Shown piece after piece: positions 35,119 through 43,875 of a DNA stretch of 64,000 nucleotides (positions within the stretch are counted from its first letter, which is position 1; each line of letters starts with the position of its first letter). Under the pieces are notes generated by a model, which did not search any database, was not told the origin of the DNA, and saw only the letters and a list, made by a program, of their open reading frames with translations. This stretch comes from Caballeronia ptereochthonis. GTDB taxonomy: Bacteria; Pseudomonadota; Gammaproteobacteria; Burkholderiales; Burkholderiaceae. The translations under genes and the position numbers were made by a program. The stretch is taken from positions 38,959 through 102,958 of the forward strand of contig NZ_FCOB02000028.1 in the NCBI RefSeq assembly GCF_001545075.1, given 5' to 3'.

Positions 35119-36579
35119 CTACCATCCATACTTCAGTTCGACGCCAACGTAGTCCGCATTGCTGCCGCCTGCTTCGCGAATCGAGTCGCCCACCTGGAAG
35201 TGCACTGCCTCGACGGAACCGATCAGATTCGCCGCAATGGTCCAGTCGGCACGCAATTGCACGTACATCCCCGTCCACCGGCTGCCATGCCCGGCCGTTC
35301 CGGGCACCACGGCATTGGCCTGCTGATACACGGCGTCCGCGGTCGTCTCGCGCCACTGGAATCCGAGCGCGCCGAGCAGCGCGAGCCTGCTCGTCGGCTT
35401 GAGCGTGATGGAAGGCTTGACATGGATCAGGTTGGCATACCCCGTGTAGCCTGCGAGCGTGAAGTAGTAGCCGTTCGGGAACAGCGGGTTGAACGTCTCC
35501 ACCCGTCCATCGCCGGGATGCCGGTCGCCCGACGCCGCATCGATCTGCACGCCCACGCGCGGACTCCACGGAAGATCGAGGCTATAGCCCGCGAGCGAGC
35601 CAACGGCCCACGCGCCGATGGTCTTGTTGCCGACATGCCCAGACTGGTACATCGATTCCACATCCCAGTCGACGCGGCCGACCTTGCCCGTGTAGCGAAG
35701 GTCGAAGACATTGCGGTGCTCGTCGCCCGTCGCATCGAGAAAGCGCGCATTCGACCGGTTGTACCGCGAGTAGTACCCCGAGAGATCGCCGGGTCCGACG
35801 CCCTGCCGCTCGAAGCGCACGCCGCTGAAGGTGAGGTGCCGGTTGGACACGTCGTCGAACGCGGTCACGTCGCGATACTGCACGGGCTGCGTCACGTAGC
35901 CGATGAAGCGCCATTTCTCGTACTCGTAATCCGCCCAGATCGCGTCATACGCCTGCCGCACGTTCGGGCCGTCGCGAACGGAAATGAAGCGCTGCAAGTC
36001 GAACGCCATTTCCTGGCGGCCGATGCGGAATTTCACCGTGCCGGGTCCCAGCGGACTCACCCACGCCACGAAGGCCTGCTCGAGGTCGAGCGGATTCTTG
36101 TCGACGGGCGACACCGCATCCTTGCCGAACGGCCTCGCATCTTCGAGCTGCGCGAAGAACTGAAGGTATGGGCCGATGTGCGCACCGGCGCTGACCTGCG
36201 CGCGCTGTATCAGATAAGTATCCGAATGTCCCGTGCCGATGCCGAAGAGCGGCGCGTCGTTGACTTCGAGGCGCTCGCGCAGATTGGCGCCGAGCGACAG
36301 GTACGAATCCGGATCGCCGCCGAGCGGAATGTACTTGAGGCTGTCGAGCGGCTGCCGGCGCACGCACTTGTCCGCCAATACGGACCAGTCTTCCTGCCAG
36401 CGGTTGAACAGCACTACTGGCCGCTTCGCGGTGCACGCGGCGGCGGTCGTATCGGCGGATGCCGTTTCCTCCGTCGCCCGTGCGCTGCCGCTCAGCGCCA
36501 GTGCCAGGCCGGCCACGAAAATGGAAAGGTACGAAACAGCATCCGTACGTGCGAACGGCCTGGGCCACACACGCGTCAT
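35119..36579 (-). CDS. Alginate-export-type outer-membrane beta-barrel protein (AlgE-like)
   Basis: The 486-residue protein has a signal peptide (YLSIFVAGLALALSGSARA). The layout then follows the 'alginate export' family: RPVVLFNRWQEDWSVLADK, YIPLGGDPDSYLSLGANLRE, ISAGAHIG-type strands, GRQEMAFDLQRFISVRDGPN, GRVDWDVESMYQSG and a C-terminal ADYVGVELKYGW ending in an aromatic residue. The ATG at 36579 follows GGAGACACT. No alginate biosynthesis genes are near. In Burkholderia such proteins usually sit in catabolic clusters and probably serve as substrate-selective porins. Confidence 0.86.
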   Translation of the reverse strand: MTRVWPRPFARTDAVSYLSIFVAGLALALSGSARATEETASADTTAAACTAKRPVVLFNRWQEDWSVLADKCVRRQPLDSLKYIPLGGDPDSYLSLGANLRERLEVNDAPLFGIGTGHSDTYLIQRAQVSAGAHIGPYLQFFAQLEDARPFGKDAVSPVDKNPLDLEQAFVAWVSPLGPGTVKFRIGRQEMAFDLQRFISVRDGPNVRQAYDAIWADYEYEKWRFIGYVTQPVQYRDVTAFDDVSNRHLTFSGVRFERQGVGPGDLSGYYSRYNRSNARFLDATGDEHRNVFDLRYTGKVGRVDWDVESMYQSGHVGNKTIGAWAVGSLAGYSLDLPWSPRVGVQIDAASGDRHPGDGRVETFNPLFPNGYYFTLAGYTGYANLIHVKPSITLKPTSRLALLGALGFQWRETTADAVYQQANAVVPGTAGHGSRWTGMYVQLRADWTIAANLIGSVEAVHFQVGDSIREAGGSNADYVGVELKYGW

Positions 36580-36717
36580 AGTGTCTCCGTGTCGAGAATG
36601 GGGTGCAATACGATGCGCGCGACATTCCTCAGCGCATATTCGAAATGCAGTTCGCACCCGCCGTCCAGTGAAGCGGGCGAACTGCCGCGATGAGCGGTCT
36701 GGCAGGGGCTGCTCCGA

Positions 36718-37431
36718 CTATTTCCTTGCGTCCGCCGCAGGTGCGTGAGCTGTCATGTCCGTCTGTCCGCGGCGCGCGTTGATCGCAAGCCACACGAGGA
36801 CGACGAACGGCAGCAGCAGCGCCCAGAAGCCCACATGCCGATACGCGAGCGCCCCGGCAGTCGCGCCCGCAGCGAACGCGAGAATCGCCGGCAGCATCTT
36901 GCCCAGACGCGTTCGCGCCACGGCCTTCGCGTCGGCGGGCGCCGCCGGCGACAGAATGTCGATCGCATCGAGCACGGCCTGTGTGACGTTGCCCGTCATC
37001 ACGGTGTTGGGCACGCCGGCACGCGCGACGAGCCGGCCGTGCGCGTTCTGCACGCCCATGGCCGCCGCGCCGACCATCCCGCAGACGACGACGGACGCGC
37101 TGTCCGACTGAACGACGGGCGACGCGCCGACGCCGGCCACGCAAAAGGCCAGCATGAGGGCCGCCTGCACGGCGTAGAGTAGACATGCGGCACGGTTGGG
37201 CGTCGCCGATCCCATGCTCTTCACGAGCACGCTGCTGACGACCACGCCGGCAACGAATGCCGGGAACGCCATCAGCTTCATGAAGACGCCTTGGCCGAAG
37301 CCCGCGGCCTCGGCTCCGATCAGCACGAAGTTCCCCGTGACGTGCGCGGTAAACAGCCCGAACAGCGCGACGAAGCTGAGCGTATCCACATAGCCTGCGA
37401 TGGCGGCGAGCACACTGTCTTCAGATTTCAT
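36718..37431 (-). CDS. YoaK/DUF1275-family membrane protein
   Basis: The 237-residue inner-membrane protein has about six helices. Family signatures are AIAGYVDTLSFVALFGLFTAH near the N-terminus, VTGNFVLIGAEAAG and GAAAMGVQNAHGRLVARAGV, with NTVMTGNVTQAVLDAID. The function of the family is unknown. It stands alone between the AlgE-like gene and the VOC protein gene on the same strand, with 99- and 138-bp gaps, so it need not belong to either operon. Confidence 0.85.
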   Translation of the reverse strand: MKSEDSVLAAIAGYVDTLSFVALFGLFTAHVTGNFVLIGAEAAGFGQGVFMKLMAFPAFVAGVVVSSVLVKSMGSATPNRAACLLYAVQAALMLAFCVAGVGASPVVQSDSASVVVCGMVGAAAMGVQNAHGRLVARAGVPNTVMTGNVTQAVLDAIDILSPAAPADAKAVARTRLGKMLPAILAFAAGATAGALAYRHVGFWALLLPFVVLVWLAINARRGQTDMTAHAPAADARK

Positions 37432-37529
37432 CGATCATCTCCCGTCCCAGGGATGACATCAGAGCCGACCGCGGCAGATCTCCTCGCGCATCGCACACGC
37501 ATCGCATGTCGCGTCGTCCCACACTGCGC

Positions 37530-38429
37530 CTACTGCGCCGCTGCATGAATCTCGGCAATGTAGCCACCGGGGAATTGCACGACTGCCGCTTCACGCTTGT
37601 CCGAAGTGAACGGCGGGACCAGCACCGTGACGCCTGCCGCCTTCGCCTTCTGCAGGGTGTCGTTCAGATTCGCCACTTCGTAGCCGGTCATCTCATGGCC
37701 GAACGGATAGGGCAAATGGCCGTCCGTCGCAAGCACCGTCATCTTGCCGAAGCCCGATTCGATACGCACGCGCCGATAGGTATCGTCAGGCCGGCCGATC
37801 TCGACACCGGGCGCCTTGCGATCGTCGGAGACAACCTTACCGCGCGAGAATGCCACGAAGTTGCGGATCAGCGCATCGGCGCGCTCCGGCGACACGTAGA
37901 CGCGGTTTTCCGGCACGGTCTGCAGCGAATCATAGTTCGGCGCCTGCGTGTGCCAATAAAGCTGCATGTTGACTCCGCCGGGCCACGCGATGATCGCGTC
38001 GCGTCCGATCGGGTCCGGGAACGTTGCGACCGTCACGTCCGCGCCGTGCGCCTTCGCCGACTTCACGGCCGCATCCATGTCGGTCACGAGGTATCCCGTG
38101 CGCTCGTTGCCGAACGGATATGGAACAGGCGTCTTGAAGCCGAACACGGAGATCGTGCCGACGGGTGTGAAGACGAGTTGCGACATCGTCTGGCTCGGCG
38201 TGGGCGTCACCTGAAAGACGCCTTGCTGCGACTTGTGACCGCCGAAGGTCGCCACGAAGCTGTCGGTGAATTTGTCGAAGTCGTCCGGCGCGACGTAGAC
38301 GTGCGTGGTGTCATATTGCGGTCCGACGGACAGTGGCGGACTCGCCGCCGGTTTCGCGGACGCAACGGACGATGCGGCGAGACCGACGGCAACGAGCGTC
38401 GTCACAATCAGGGAGCGGAGGGTACGCAT
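37530..38429 (-). CDS. Exported two-domain VOC/glyoxalase-like protein
   Basis: The 299-residue protein has a clear signal peptide (RTLRSLIVTTLVAVGLAAS, cut near VASA). Two vicinal-oxygen-chelate repeats follow: DTTHVYVAPDDFDKFTDSFV ... GYLVTDMDAAVKSAKAHGAD and NRVYVSPERADALIRNFVAF ... GYEVANLNDTLQKAKAAGVT. The two halves share the plan 'xVYVxPxxxDxxxxxFVA', 'PYPFGxExTGY' and 'FPGGxxxxxxW/E'. The metal ligands are not obvious. It is the last gene of the YtcJ/XapX/DoxX operon. A periplasmic VOC enzyme in such a set is unusual; its reaction is unknown. Confidence 0.82.
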   Translation of the reverse strand: MRTLRSLIVTTLVAVGLAASSVASAKPAASPPLSVGPQYDTTHVYVAPDDFDKFTDSFVATFGGHKSQQGVFQVTPTPSQTMSQLVFTPVGTISVFGFKTPVPYPFGNERTGYLVTDMDAAVKSAKAHGADVTVATFPDPIGRDAIIAWPGGVNMQLYWHTQAPNYDSLQTVPENRVYVSPERADALIRNFVAFSRGKVVSDDRKAPGVEIGRPDDTYRRVRIESGFGKMTVLATDGHLPYPFGHEMTGYEVANLNDTLQKAKAAGVTVLVPPFTSDKREAAVVQFPGGYIAEIHAAAQ

Positions 38430-38453
38430 GATGGTGATGGTCCTCTAAGGTTC

Positions 38454-38900
38454 TTATTGAACACCGGCATGGCCGGAAGAATGTTTGACGCCGGCGAGGC
38501 ATGTGGCCATGACGAGCGCAGCGATGAGTCCAAGGTGCTCGAAAAAGGCGTTCAACGCGAAAAAGTGCGCGTTGCCAGTCAGGTTCCAGAAGTCGTTCGC
38601 GACGAACATCGCCACGGCCGTCAATGCGGCGAGCGCGCCCGCGCCCAGCCACACGAAGCGATCGGCGATCACGCAGGCCGATCCGCCAAGCTCGACGACG
38701 ATCGCGAGCGCTGCCCATAGCCATCCCGGGTGCAACCCGAAATGCTCTTGCTCGAGGACCGCGGCGTGAAAGTTCGCGAGCTTGGCGAGCCCGCCGATGA
38801 CATAGGCGGACACGAGCGCCGTGCGTATGAGCATCAGCACCCACGGCTCCGCGAGAACCGCAGCGATCCAGCGAGGATTCTTTTGTGCGCCCGTGCTCAT
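38454..38900 (-). CDS. DoxX-family membrane protein
   Basis: The 148-residue inner-membrane protein has four predicted helices. The start ALVSAYVIGGLAKLANFHAA is followed by GWLWAALAIVVELGGSACVI and the later LGLIAALVMATCLAG, typical of DoxX/DoxD-like proteins. Members have been tied to quinone-linked oxidation and redox stress, but most are unassigned. The ATG at 38900 lies one base after the stop of the YtcJ-like amidohydrolase gene, so they are tightly linked in one operon with the exported VOC protein downstream. Confidence 0.82.
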   Translation of the reverse strand: MSTGAQKNPRWIAAVLAEPWVLMLIRTALVSAYVIGGLAKLANFHAAVLEQEHFGLHPGWLWAALAIVVELGGSACVIADRFVWLGAGALAALTAVAMFVANDFWNLTGNAHFFALNAFFEHLGLIAALVMATCLAGVKHSSGHAGVQ

Positions 38901-38901
38901 G

Positions 38902-40794
38902 TCAGACCGCCCAGCAGGCGCAGCCGAGCGCGCCCCAGAACGAGCGCGGATCGGACGCCGGCGCCTTGTTCGACCAGGCGCGCGCGTGATCGTGGCCATG
39001 GACCGCGCACCCGCTCGAGCAGCCGCACGATGCCGCCGCCATCTGCTGCAACGAAGCCTCGCCTTCCCCCTTCGAATCCTTCCACGCGGCAAAGCCTCCG
39101 AAGCGACGCACGGGCGACCAGTCAGGCATCGCGGACGGCGGCGCGTTGTCGTCGAGATGAGCGAACGCTCCGCCGCCATAGACGACGCGGCCGCCGACGA
39201 TCGTCAGATCCGAGACCGTGCCGGCGATCTCGTCCTCGGGGCACGCGTAGAAGTCGCGGTCGGGAACGATCAGATCCGCGAGCTGGCCGACCGCGATCCG
39301 GCCTTTCGTGCCTTCCTCGTTGGAGAACCAGGTGACTTTCTCGGTCCACATCCGTAGCGCCGTATCGCGGTCGAGGCGATTGCGCTGCGGGTAAAGGCGC
39401 AGGCCGCCGACCGTCTTGCCCGTCACGAGCCACGCGAGCGACACCCACGGGTTATACGACGCAACGCGTGTGGCATCCGTACCCGCCGACGTGCGGACAC
39501 CCTTCTCGAGCATGCGCGCGACGGGCGGCGTCGCTTCGGCTGCCGCCGCGCCGTAGCGTTCGACGAAATACTCGCCCTGATAGGCCATTCTGTGTTGCAC
39601 CGCCACGCCTCCGCCAAGCGCCGCGATACGGTCCATCGAACGCTCGGAGATGGTCTCGGCGTGATCGAAGAACCAGTTGATGCCATGGAGCGGAATGTCC
39701 CGGTCGACCTTCTCGAAGACATCCAGCGCGCGGCTGATGGTCTCGTCATAGGTCGCATGCATTCGCCAGGGCCAGCGGTTTTGGGCGAGAATGCGCACGA
39801 CCTCCTCCAGCTCGCCTTCCATCTGCGGCGGCATGTCCGGCCGCGGCTCGCGGAAGTCCTCGAAGTCCGCCGCCGAGTACACGAGCATCTCGCCCGCGCC
39901 GTTATGCCGGAAGTAATCGTCGCCCTGCTTGTACTTCGACGTCTTCGTCCAGTTCAGGAAGTCCTGCTTCTCCGCCTCAGGCTTCTGCGTGAAAAGGTTG
40001 TAGGCGAGACGCACGGTCATCTGCCCGTCGTCCGCGAGCTTGCGGATGACTTCGTAATCCTCGGGATAGTTCTGGAAGCCGCCGCCTGCGTCGATGACGC
40101 TCGTCACGCCGAGCCGGTTCAGTTCGCGCATGAAATGGCGCGTCGAATTGAGCTGATAGTCGAACGGCAGCTTGGGCCCCTTCGCCAGCGTCGCGTACAG
40201 GATCGACGCATTCGGCCTGGCGAGAAGCAGACCCGTCGGGTTGCCGTCGCTGTCGCGCATGATCTGTCCGCCAGGAGGCTCCGGCGTGTCTTTGGTATAG
40301 CCGACCACTCGCAGCGCCGCGGCGTTCAGCAACGCGCGGTCGTAGAGATGCAGGATGAAGACGGGCGTATCCGGTGCAACGGCATTCAGCTCCTCCAGCG
40401 TCGGAAGCCGCTTCTCGACGAACTGCTGCTCGGTGAAGCCGCCGATCACGCGCACCCATTGCGGGGGCGGCGTGATGGCCACCTGGCGCTTGAGCATGTT
40501 CATCGCGTCGGCGAGTGAGCGCACGCCGTCCCAACGCAATTCCATGTTGAAGTTCAGGCCGCCGCGCACGACGTGTGTGTGGTTGTCGATGAGTCCCGGC
40601 AGAACGGAGCGTCCCTTCAGGTCGATCACCTTCGTCGCGGAACCTCTCAGCGGCATCACGTCGGCGTTGTCACCGACGGACACGAATTTGCCGTCCTTGA
40701 TGGCGACTGCGCTCGCGCTCGGGTTCGCCCGGTTCAGCGTGGTGAAGCGGCCGTTGTGCAGGATGAGGTCAGGGGCGGTTGCAGATACGGTCAT
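38902..40794 (-). CDS. YtcJ-like amidohydrolase with Cys/His-rich C-terminal tail, copy 1
   Basis: The 630-residue metal-dependent hydrolase belongs to the YtcJ / N-substituted-formamide-deformylase group. It starts LILHNGRFTTLN, has HxH in LPGLIDNHTHVVRGG, then GVTSVIDAGGGFQNYPEDYE, the WPWRMHATYDETISRALDVF histidine, INWFFDHAETI and the catalytic Asp near SAGTDATRVASYNPWVSLAW. The last 44 residues are odd: Cys at 590, 592, 596, 625 and 627 and His at 599, 601 and 603, ending GALGCACWAV. The ATG at 40794 overlaps the stop of the XapX gene (ATGA). A formamide or cyclic-amide substrate is possible; none is shown. Confidence 0.85.
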   Translation of the reverse strand: MTVSATAPDLILHNGRFTTLNRANPSASAVAIKDGKFVSVGDNADVMPLRGSATKVIDLKGRSVLPGLIDNHTHVVRGGLNFNMELRWDGVRSLADAMNMLKRQVAITPPPQWVRVIGGFTEQQFVEKRLPTLEELNAVAPDTPVFILHLYDRALLNAAALRVVGYTKDTPEPPGGQIMRDSDGNPTGLLLARPNASILYATLAKGPKLPFDYQLNSTRHFMRELNRLGVTSVIDAGGGFQNYPEDYEVIRKLADDGQMTVRLAYNLFTQKPEAEKQDFLNWTKTSKYKQGDDYFRHNGAGEMLVYSAADFEDFREPRPDMPPQMEGELEEVVRILAQNRWPWRMHATYDETISRALDVFEKVDRDIPLHGINWFFDHAETISERSMDRIAALGGGVAVQHRMAYQGEYFVERYGAAAAEATPPVARMLEKGVRTSAGTDATRVASYNPWVSLAWLVTGKTVGGLRLYPQRNRLDRDTALRMWTEKVTWFSNEEGTKGRIAVGQLADLIVPDRDFYACPEDEIAGTVSDLTIVGGRVVYGGGAFAHLDDNAPPSAMPDWSPVRRFGGFAAWKDSKGEGEASLQQMAAASCGCSSGCAVHGHDHARAWSNKAPASDPRSFWGALGCACWAV

Positions 40795-41084
40795 GAACGG
40801 TTTTCCTTGATATCGGCACGATCGGCATTCTCGCGGCTGGTCTGCTCGACGGCATGACGCCCCGGCAGCATGCCGAGCATGTGCGCTGCGCCGCGCGCTT
40901 CGTGCCATGCCGTCGAAAGCGGCGAGCCCGAAAGAAGATGCCTGCTGACGGGAATGATCTGCTCGCCTCCCAGGATGCCGAGCAGGCCGACGAGCGCGAC
41001 GAGCGGCGGCGCCGGCGAACGCACGTTCATCAGGCTGTAGATGACGCCGACCAGAACGCCGGCGCCCAGTGACAACAGATACAT
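40791..41084 (-). CDS. XapX-domain membrane protein, copy 1
   Basis: The 97-residue protein has two hydrophobic segments forming the XapX (DUF1427) domain: MYLLSLGAGVLVGVIYSLMN, then VRSPAPPLVALVGLLGILGG, with EQIIP after them. A polar tail of about 45 residues follows. XapX proteins are small, of unknown role, and are often encoded beside hydrolases. Its stop overlaps the start of the YtcJ-like amidohydrolase gene (ATGA), so the two are made together. The paralogue at 44391 is coupled in the same way to amidohydrolase copy 2. Confidence 0.85.
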   Translation of the reverse strand: MYLLSLGAGVLVGVIYSLMNVRSPAPPLVALVGLLGILGGEQIIPVSRHLLSGSPLSTAWHEARGAAHMLGMLPGRHAVEQTSRENADRADIKENRS

Positions 41085-41177
41085 TTTTATCGACTCACCT
41101 CGGGTCGCGTCGTCGGATCATGAAAACGGCGGCCGGCGCGCGAACGCGCCAGCCTCGCCACTGTTGCGCGAGGTCGA

Positions 41178-41831
41178 TCAGTGACCTTCGCTGCCGCCGA
41201 ACATCGTCTTCGCATAGATCAGGCCGAGGCCGTAGCCGCCGCCGTGCTGGACCGACGTGGCGACCGTCTGGGTGTACGTCTCGCTGCGCGCCCAGTCGCG
41301 CTGCAGTTCGAGCAGGTATTGCAGCGAGGTCATCGGACGCGCGCCCGCCTGCACCATGCGCTCCATCGCGCGCTCATGCGCTTCGTCGGTGACGTCGCCG
41401 CATGCGTCGGCGATCACATACACTTCGAAACCCTGATCGAGCGCGGACAGCGCCGGGCCCACGATGCACACGCTCGTCCACAGACCCGCGAAAACGATGC
41501 GCGGCTTGCCGATTGCATTGACGCGATCGGCAATGCGCTGGTCTTCCCACGTATTCATCGACGTGCGGTCGATGATGTCCGCTTCCGGGAACACCGACTT
41601 GATCTCATCGAAGATCGGGCCGGAGAAAGTCTTCGAGGCGACCGTGGTCAGAATGGTCGAGACCGAGAACTCCTTCGCGGCCTTGGCCACGAGCGCCGCG
41701 TTATTGCGCAACAAGACAAGATCGATCGACTTCGTCGCGAAGGCCATCTGCGACTGGTGATCGATCATGATCAGCGTGTGATCGGACGGCGAAAGCAGCA
41801 GTTTTCCAGGCTTGGCTTGAGCTTGAGGCAT
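41178..41831 (-). CDS. Isochorismatase-family hydrolase (YcaC-like), copy 1
   Basis: The 217-residue cysteine hydrolase of the isochorismatase superfamily most resembles E. coli YcaC. The expected active-site residues are D24 (LIMIDHQSQMAF), R89 (IIDRTSMNTWED) and C122 (FAGLWTSVCIVGPALSALDQ). The C-terminal part has AMERMVQAGARPMTSLQYLL and ELQRDWARSETY. Members hydrolyse C-N or ether bonds; the substrate here is unknown. It is divergent from the LysR gene and 93 bp upstream of the XapX/amidohydrolase genes, so it is probably the first gene of that five-gene operon. Confidence 0.87.
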   Translation of the reverse strand: MPQAQAKPGKLLLSPSDHTLIMIDHQSQMAFATKSIDLVLLRNNAALVAKAAKEFSVSTILTTVASKTFSGPIFDEIKSVFPEADIIDRTSMNTWEDQRIADRVNAIGKPRIVFAGLWTSVCIVGPALSALDQGFEVYVIADACGDVTDEAHERAMERMVQAGARPMTSLQYLLELQRDWARSETYTQTVATSVQHGGGYGLGLIYAKTMFGGSEGH

Positions 41832-41974
41832 CGTGTTCTCCAGGTTGAATCAGCAAACGTGACGTTGCGTGATGAAGACCGTTCCGCGTTGGGGGTGCAC
41901 TCGAGATTCACGGGAGCACCTGAAACGCCGATCGCGGAGAAGCGATAATATTGGACCTCCTCAACCTAATAAAT

Positions 41975-42000
41975 AGAATGGATCGAATAGATTCCATTCT
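41975..42000. promoter_or_regulatory. LysR operator candidate with 13-bp core, site 1
   Basis: AGAATGGA (41975-41982) and TCCATTCT (41993-42000) form an inverted repeat with a 10-base spacer. Between and across the arms runs ATCGAATAGATTC (41982-41994), with GAAT-AG-ATTC as inner repeat. The same 13 bp recur at 44116-44128 in the other divergent promoter of this gene set. It lies just before the LysR start (42008), facing isochorismatase copy 1, which is where a LysR regulator would bind. Confidence 0.65.
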
Positions 42001-42007
42001 GATTTTC

Positions 42008-42928
42008 ATGCACCCTCTTCCCGATCTTGAAGCTTGGGCCATATTCGCCCGCGTTTCCGATCTCGGTTCGTTTGCCAAAGCGGCCGAGTCGCTTGGCATG
42101 TCGCAGCCCACCGTATCGAAAGCTATTGCGCGTCTCGAGCAACGACTCGGCACAGCGCTGCTGTATCGGACCTCGCGCCGCCTGTCACTGACGCCGACGG
42201 GCGTGATGGCTCTGGAACGCGCTGTCCGCATCCTGAACGAAGGCGAAGCGGTCGAGGCCGAGGCGTCCGCGCAAGCACTCACGCCGCACGGCACGGTGCG
42301 CGTCACCGCGCCGATGTCGTTCGGCCTCAAGTATCTGACGCCGCTGATTCCCGAATTTCTCAACCGCTATCCCGACGTCAACATCGAGTTGTCGCTGACC
42401 GATACGCTGATCGACGTCGTCGCCGAGGGCTTCGACGTGGCGTTGCGTATCGCCGAACTACCGGACTCCTCGCTGCGTTCACGCAAGCTCTGCGCGGTGC
42501 GCCGGCCGCTCGTCGCCAGCCCGGACTATCTGCGCCGTCACGGCCGGCCGAAGCATCCACAGGACCTCGTGGACCATGCGTGCCTGATCTACACCAATCT
42601 GCCGACGCCGTTCCAGTGGCGCTTTCACCACGAGTCGGAAGGAGAATACGTGGTGTCCGTGAAGGGCAGGATCAGCAGCAACAATGCGGACGCCATCAGC
42701 CCGGCGCTGCTTGCCGGACACGGTATGGCGCTGCAGCCGGAGTTCGTCGTCTGGGATGCGCTGTCCGAAGGCGAACTGGAGGAAGTCCTGCCCGACTGGC
42801 AGATCGCGAGGGTTCACCTCAATCTGATCACGCCGCCCGGCATTCTCAGGCCCGCGCGAGTAACGGCGCTGCTGGACTATCTCGTCGACTCTCTTGCGAA
42901 CGCGCCTTGGGCGCACGCCGAAGAATGA
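42008..42928 (+). CDS. LysR-family transcriptional regulator (CrgA/DsdC-like type)
   Basis: The 306-residue protein has an N-terminal HTH (WAIFARVSDLGSFAKAAESL, MSQPTVSKAIARLEQRLGTA, RRLSLTPTGVMALERAVRIL) and an effector domain typical of the large CrgA-like branch (VRVTAPMSFGLKYLTPLIPE, FLNRYPDVNIELSLTDTLID, GFDVALRIAELPDSSL). I chose the ATG at 42008 (MHPLPDLEAWAIF) because an operator-like inverted repeat covers the earlier in-frame ATG at 41978 and TTG at 41951. It stands between the two halves of the duplicated hydrolase/XapX/amidohydrolase set and is the likely regulator of both. Confidence 0.9.
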   Translation: MHPLPDLEAWAIFARVSDLGSFAKAAESLGMSQPTVSKAIARLEQRLGTALLYRTSRRLSLTPTGVMALERAVRILNEGEAVEAEASAQALTPHGTVRVTAPMSFGLKYLTPLIPEFLNRYPDVNIELSLTDTLIDVVAEGFDVALRIAELPDSSLRSRKLCAVRRPLVASPDYLRRHGRPKHPQDLVDHACLIYTNLPTPFQWRFHHESEGEYVVSVKGRISSNNADAISPALLAGHGMALQPEFVVWDALSEGELEEVLPDWQIARVHLNLITPPGILRPARVTALLDYLVDSLANAPWAHAEE

Positions 42929-42947
42929 CTTCACCTGAATGCAGAAG

Positions 42948-42967
42948 GCGATAGCGCAAGCTATCGC
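42948..42967. terminator. GNRA-loop hairpin after the LysR gene
   Basis: GCGATAGC (42948-42955) and GCTATCGC (42960-42967) form a perfect 8-bp stem capped by the tetraloop GCAA. It is 20 bp after the LysR stop and before the end of the convergent isochorismatase copy 2 gene. There is no clear T run. The remaining gap up to 43179 holds nothing I recognise. Confidence 0.5.
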
Positions 42968-43179
42968 TCCTTGCATGCGCTTGCCCGTCGACACGATCCG
43001 CCGAGTCATCCGGCTCATCCTCCGTCGTCTCAGATATCACTGCGATCAGCCGCAGCCGCGCTGATTCCACGGCTGCGTTACCCCGCTCTCTCCCTTGACC
43101 GGCAAGCATGAGCGAACAGAAAGCGCCGGGCGCACCGGGCCCGCCATTCCCTCGCGTCATCGCCGCGTCATTCGCATGC

Positions 43180-43875
43180 CTACCTCGCTACGGACGCCGC
43201 CACGGGCGCGAGTACTTCGTGCTTGTCCTTCACGCGCTGAGGCGCCTTGTGGACCATCGTGTATGCGTAATCGACGCCCATGCCGTATGCGCCCGAATGT
43301 TCCTTGACGATCGCCATCACGGCGTCGTAAGTGTCCCTGTGAGCCCAGTCGCGCTGCCATTCGAGCAGGACCTGCTGCCACGTCACCGGCACCACGCCCG
43401 CCTGAATCATGCGCTGCATCGCATAGTCGTGGGCTTCCTTCGAGGTGCCGCCCGACGCGTCTGCAACCATGTAGATTTCGTAACCGCCCTCTGCCATTGC
43501 GCATAGCGCAAACGTGTTATTGCAGACCTCGGTCCATAAGCCGGAGACGACAACTTTCTTGCGCCCGTGCTTAGCCAGCGCATCACGCACTTTCTGATCG
43601 TCCCAGGAGTTCATCGACGAGCGCTCGAGCAGCGGATGACCGGGGAATACATCCAGCAATTCCGGGTAGGTGTAGCCAGAAAAGCTCTCGCTTTCCACCG
43701 TCGTGATCGTCGTGGGAATGTTGAATACTTTCGCCGCTTTTGCCAAGCCGACAACATTGTTCTTCAGTACCTGGCGGTCGATCGACTGAACGCCGAATGC
43801 CATCTGTGGTTGCTGATCGATGAAGATGATCTGACAGTTGGAGGGCGTCAGTACTTCAAGATTTGGATTACTCAT
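43180..43875 (-). CDS. Isochorismatase-family hydrolase (YcaC-like), copy 2
   Basis: The 231-residue cysteine hydrolase has the likely triad D20 (IIFIDQQPQMAFGV), R85 (LLERSSMNSWDDQ) and C118 (VSGLWTEVCNNTFALCAMAE). The stretches VNVVGL-type helix, YAMQRMIQAGVVPVTWQQVL and LEWQRDWAHRDTY parallel copy 1, with moderate overall similarity. The ATG at 43875 follows GGATAACATC; the frame opens 18 codons further without a better site. It is divergent from XapX/amidohydrolase copy 2, mirroring the arrangement of copy 1, except that copy 1 is on the same strand as its partners. Confidence 0.87.
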   Translation of the reverse strand: MSNPNLEVLTPSNCQIIFIDQQPQMAFGVQSIDRQVLKNNVVGLAKAAKVFNIPTTITTVESESFSGYTYPELLDVFPGHPLLERSSMNSWDDQKVRDALAKHGRKKVVVSGLWTEVCNNTFALCAMAEGGYEIYMVADASGGTSKEAHDYAMQRMIQAGVVPVTWQQVLLEWQRDWAHRDTYDAVMAIVKEHSGAYGMGVDYAYTMVHKAPQRVKDKHEVLAPVAASVAR

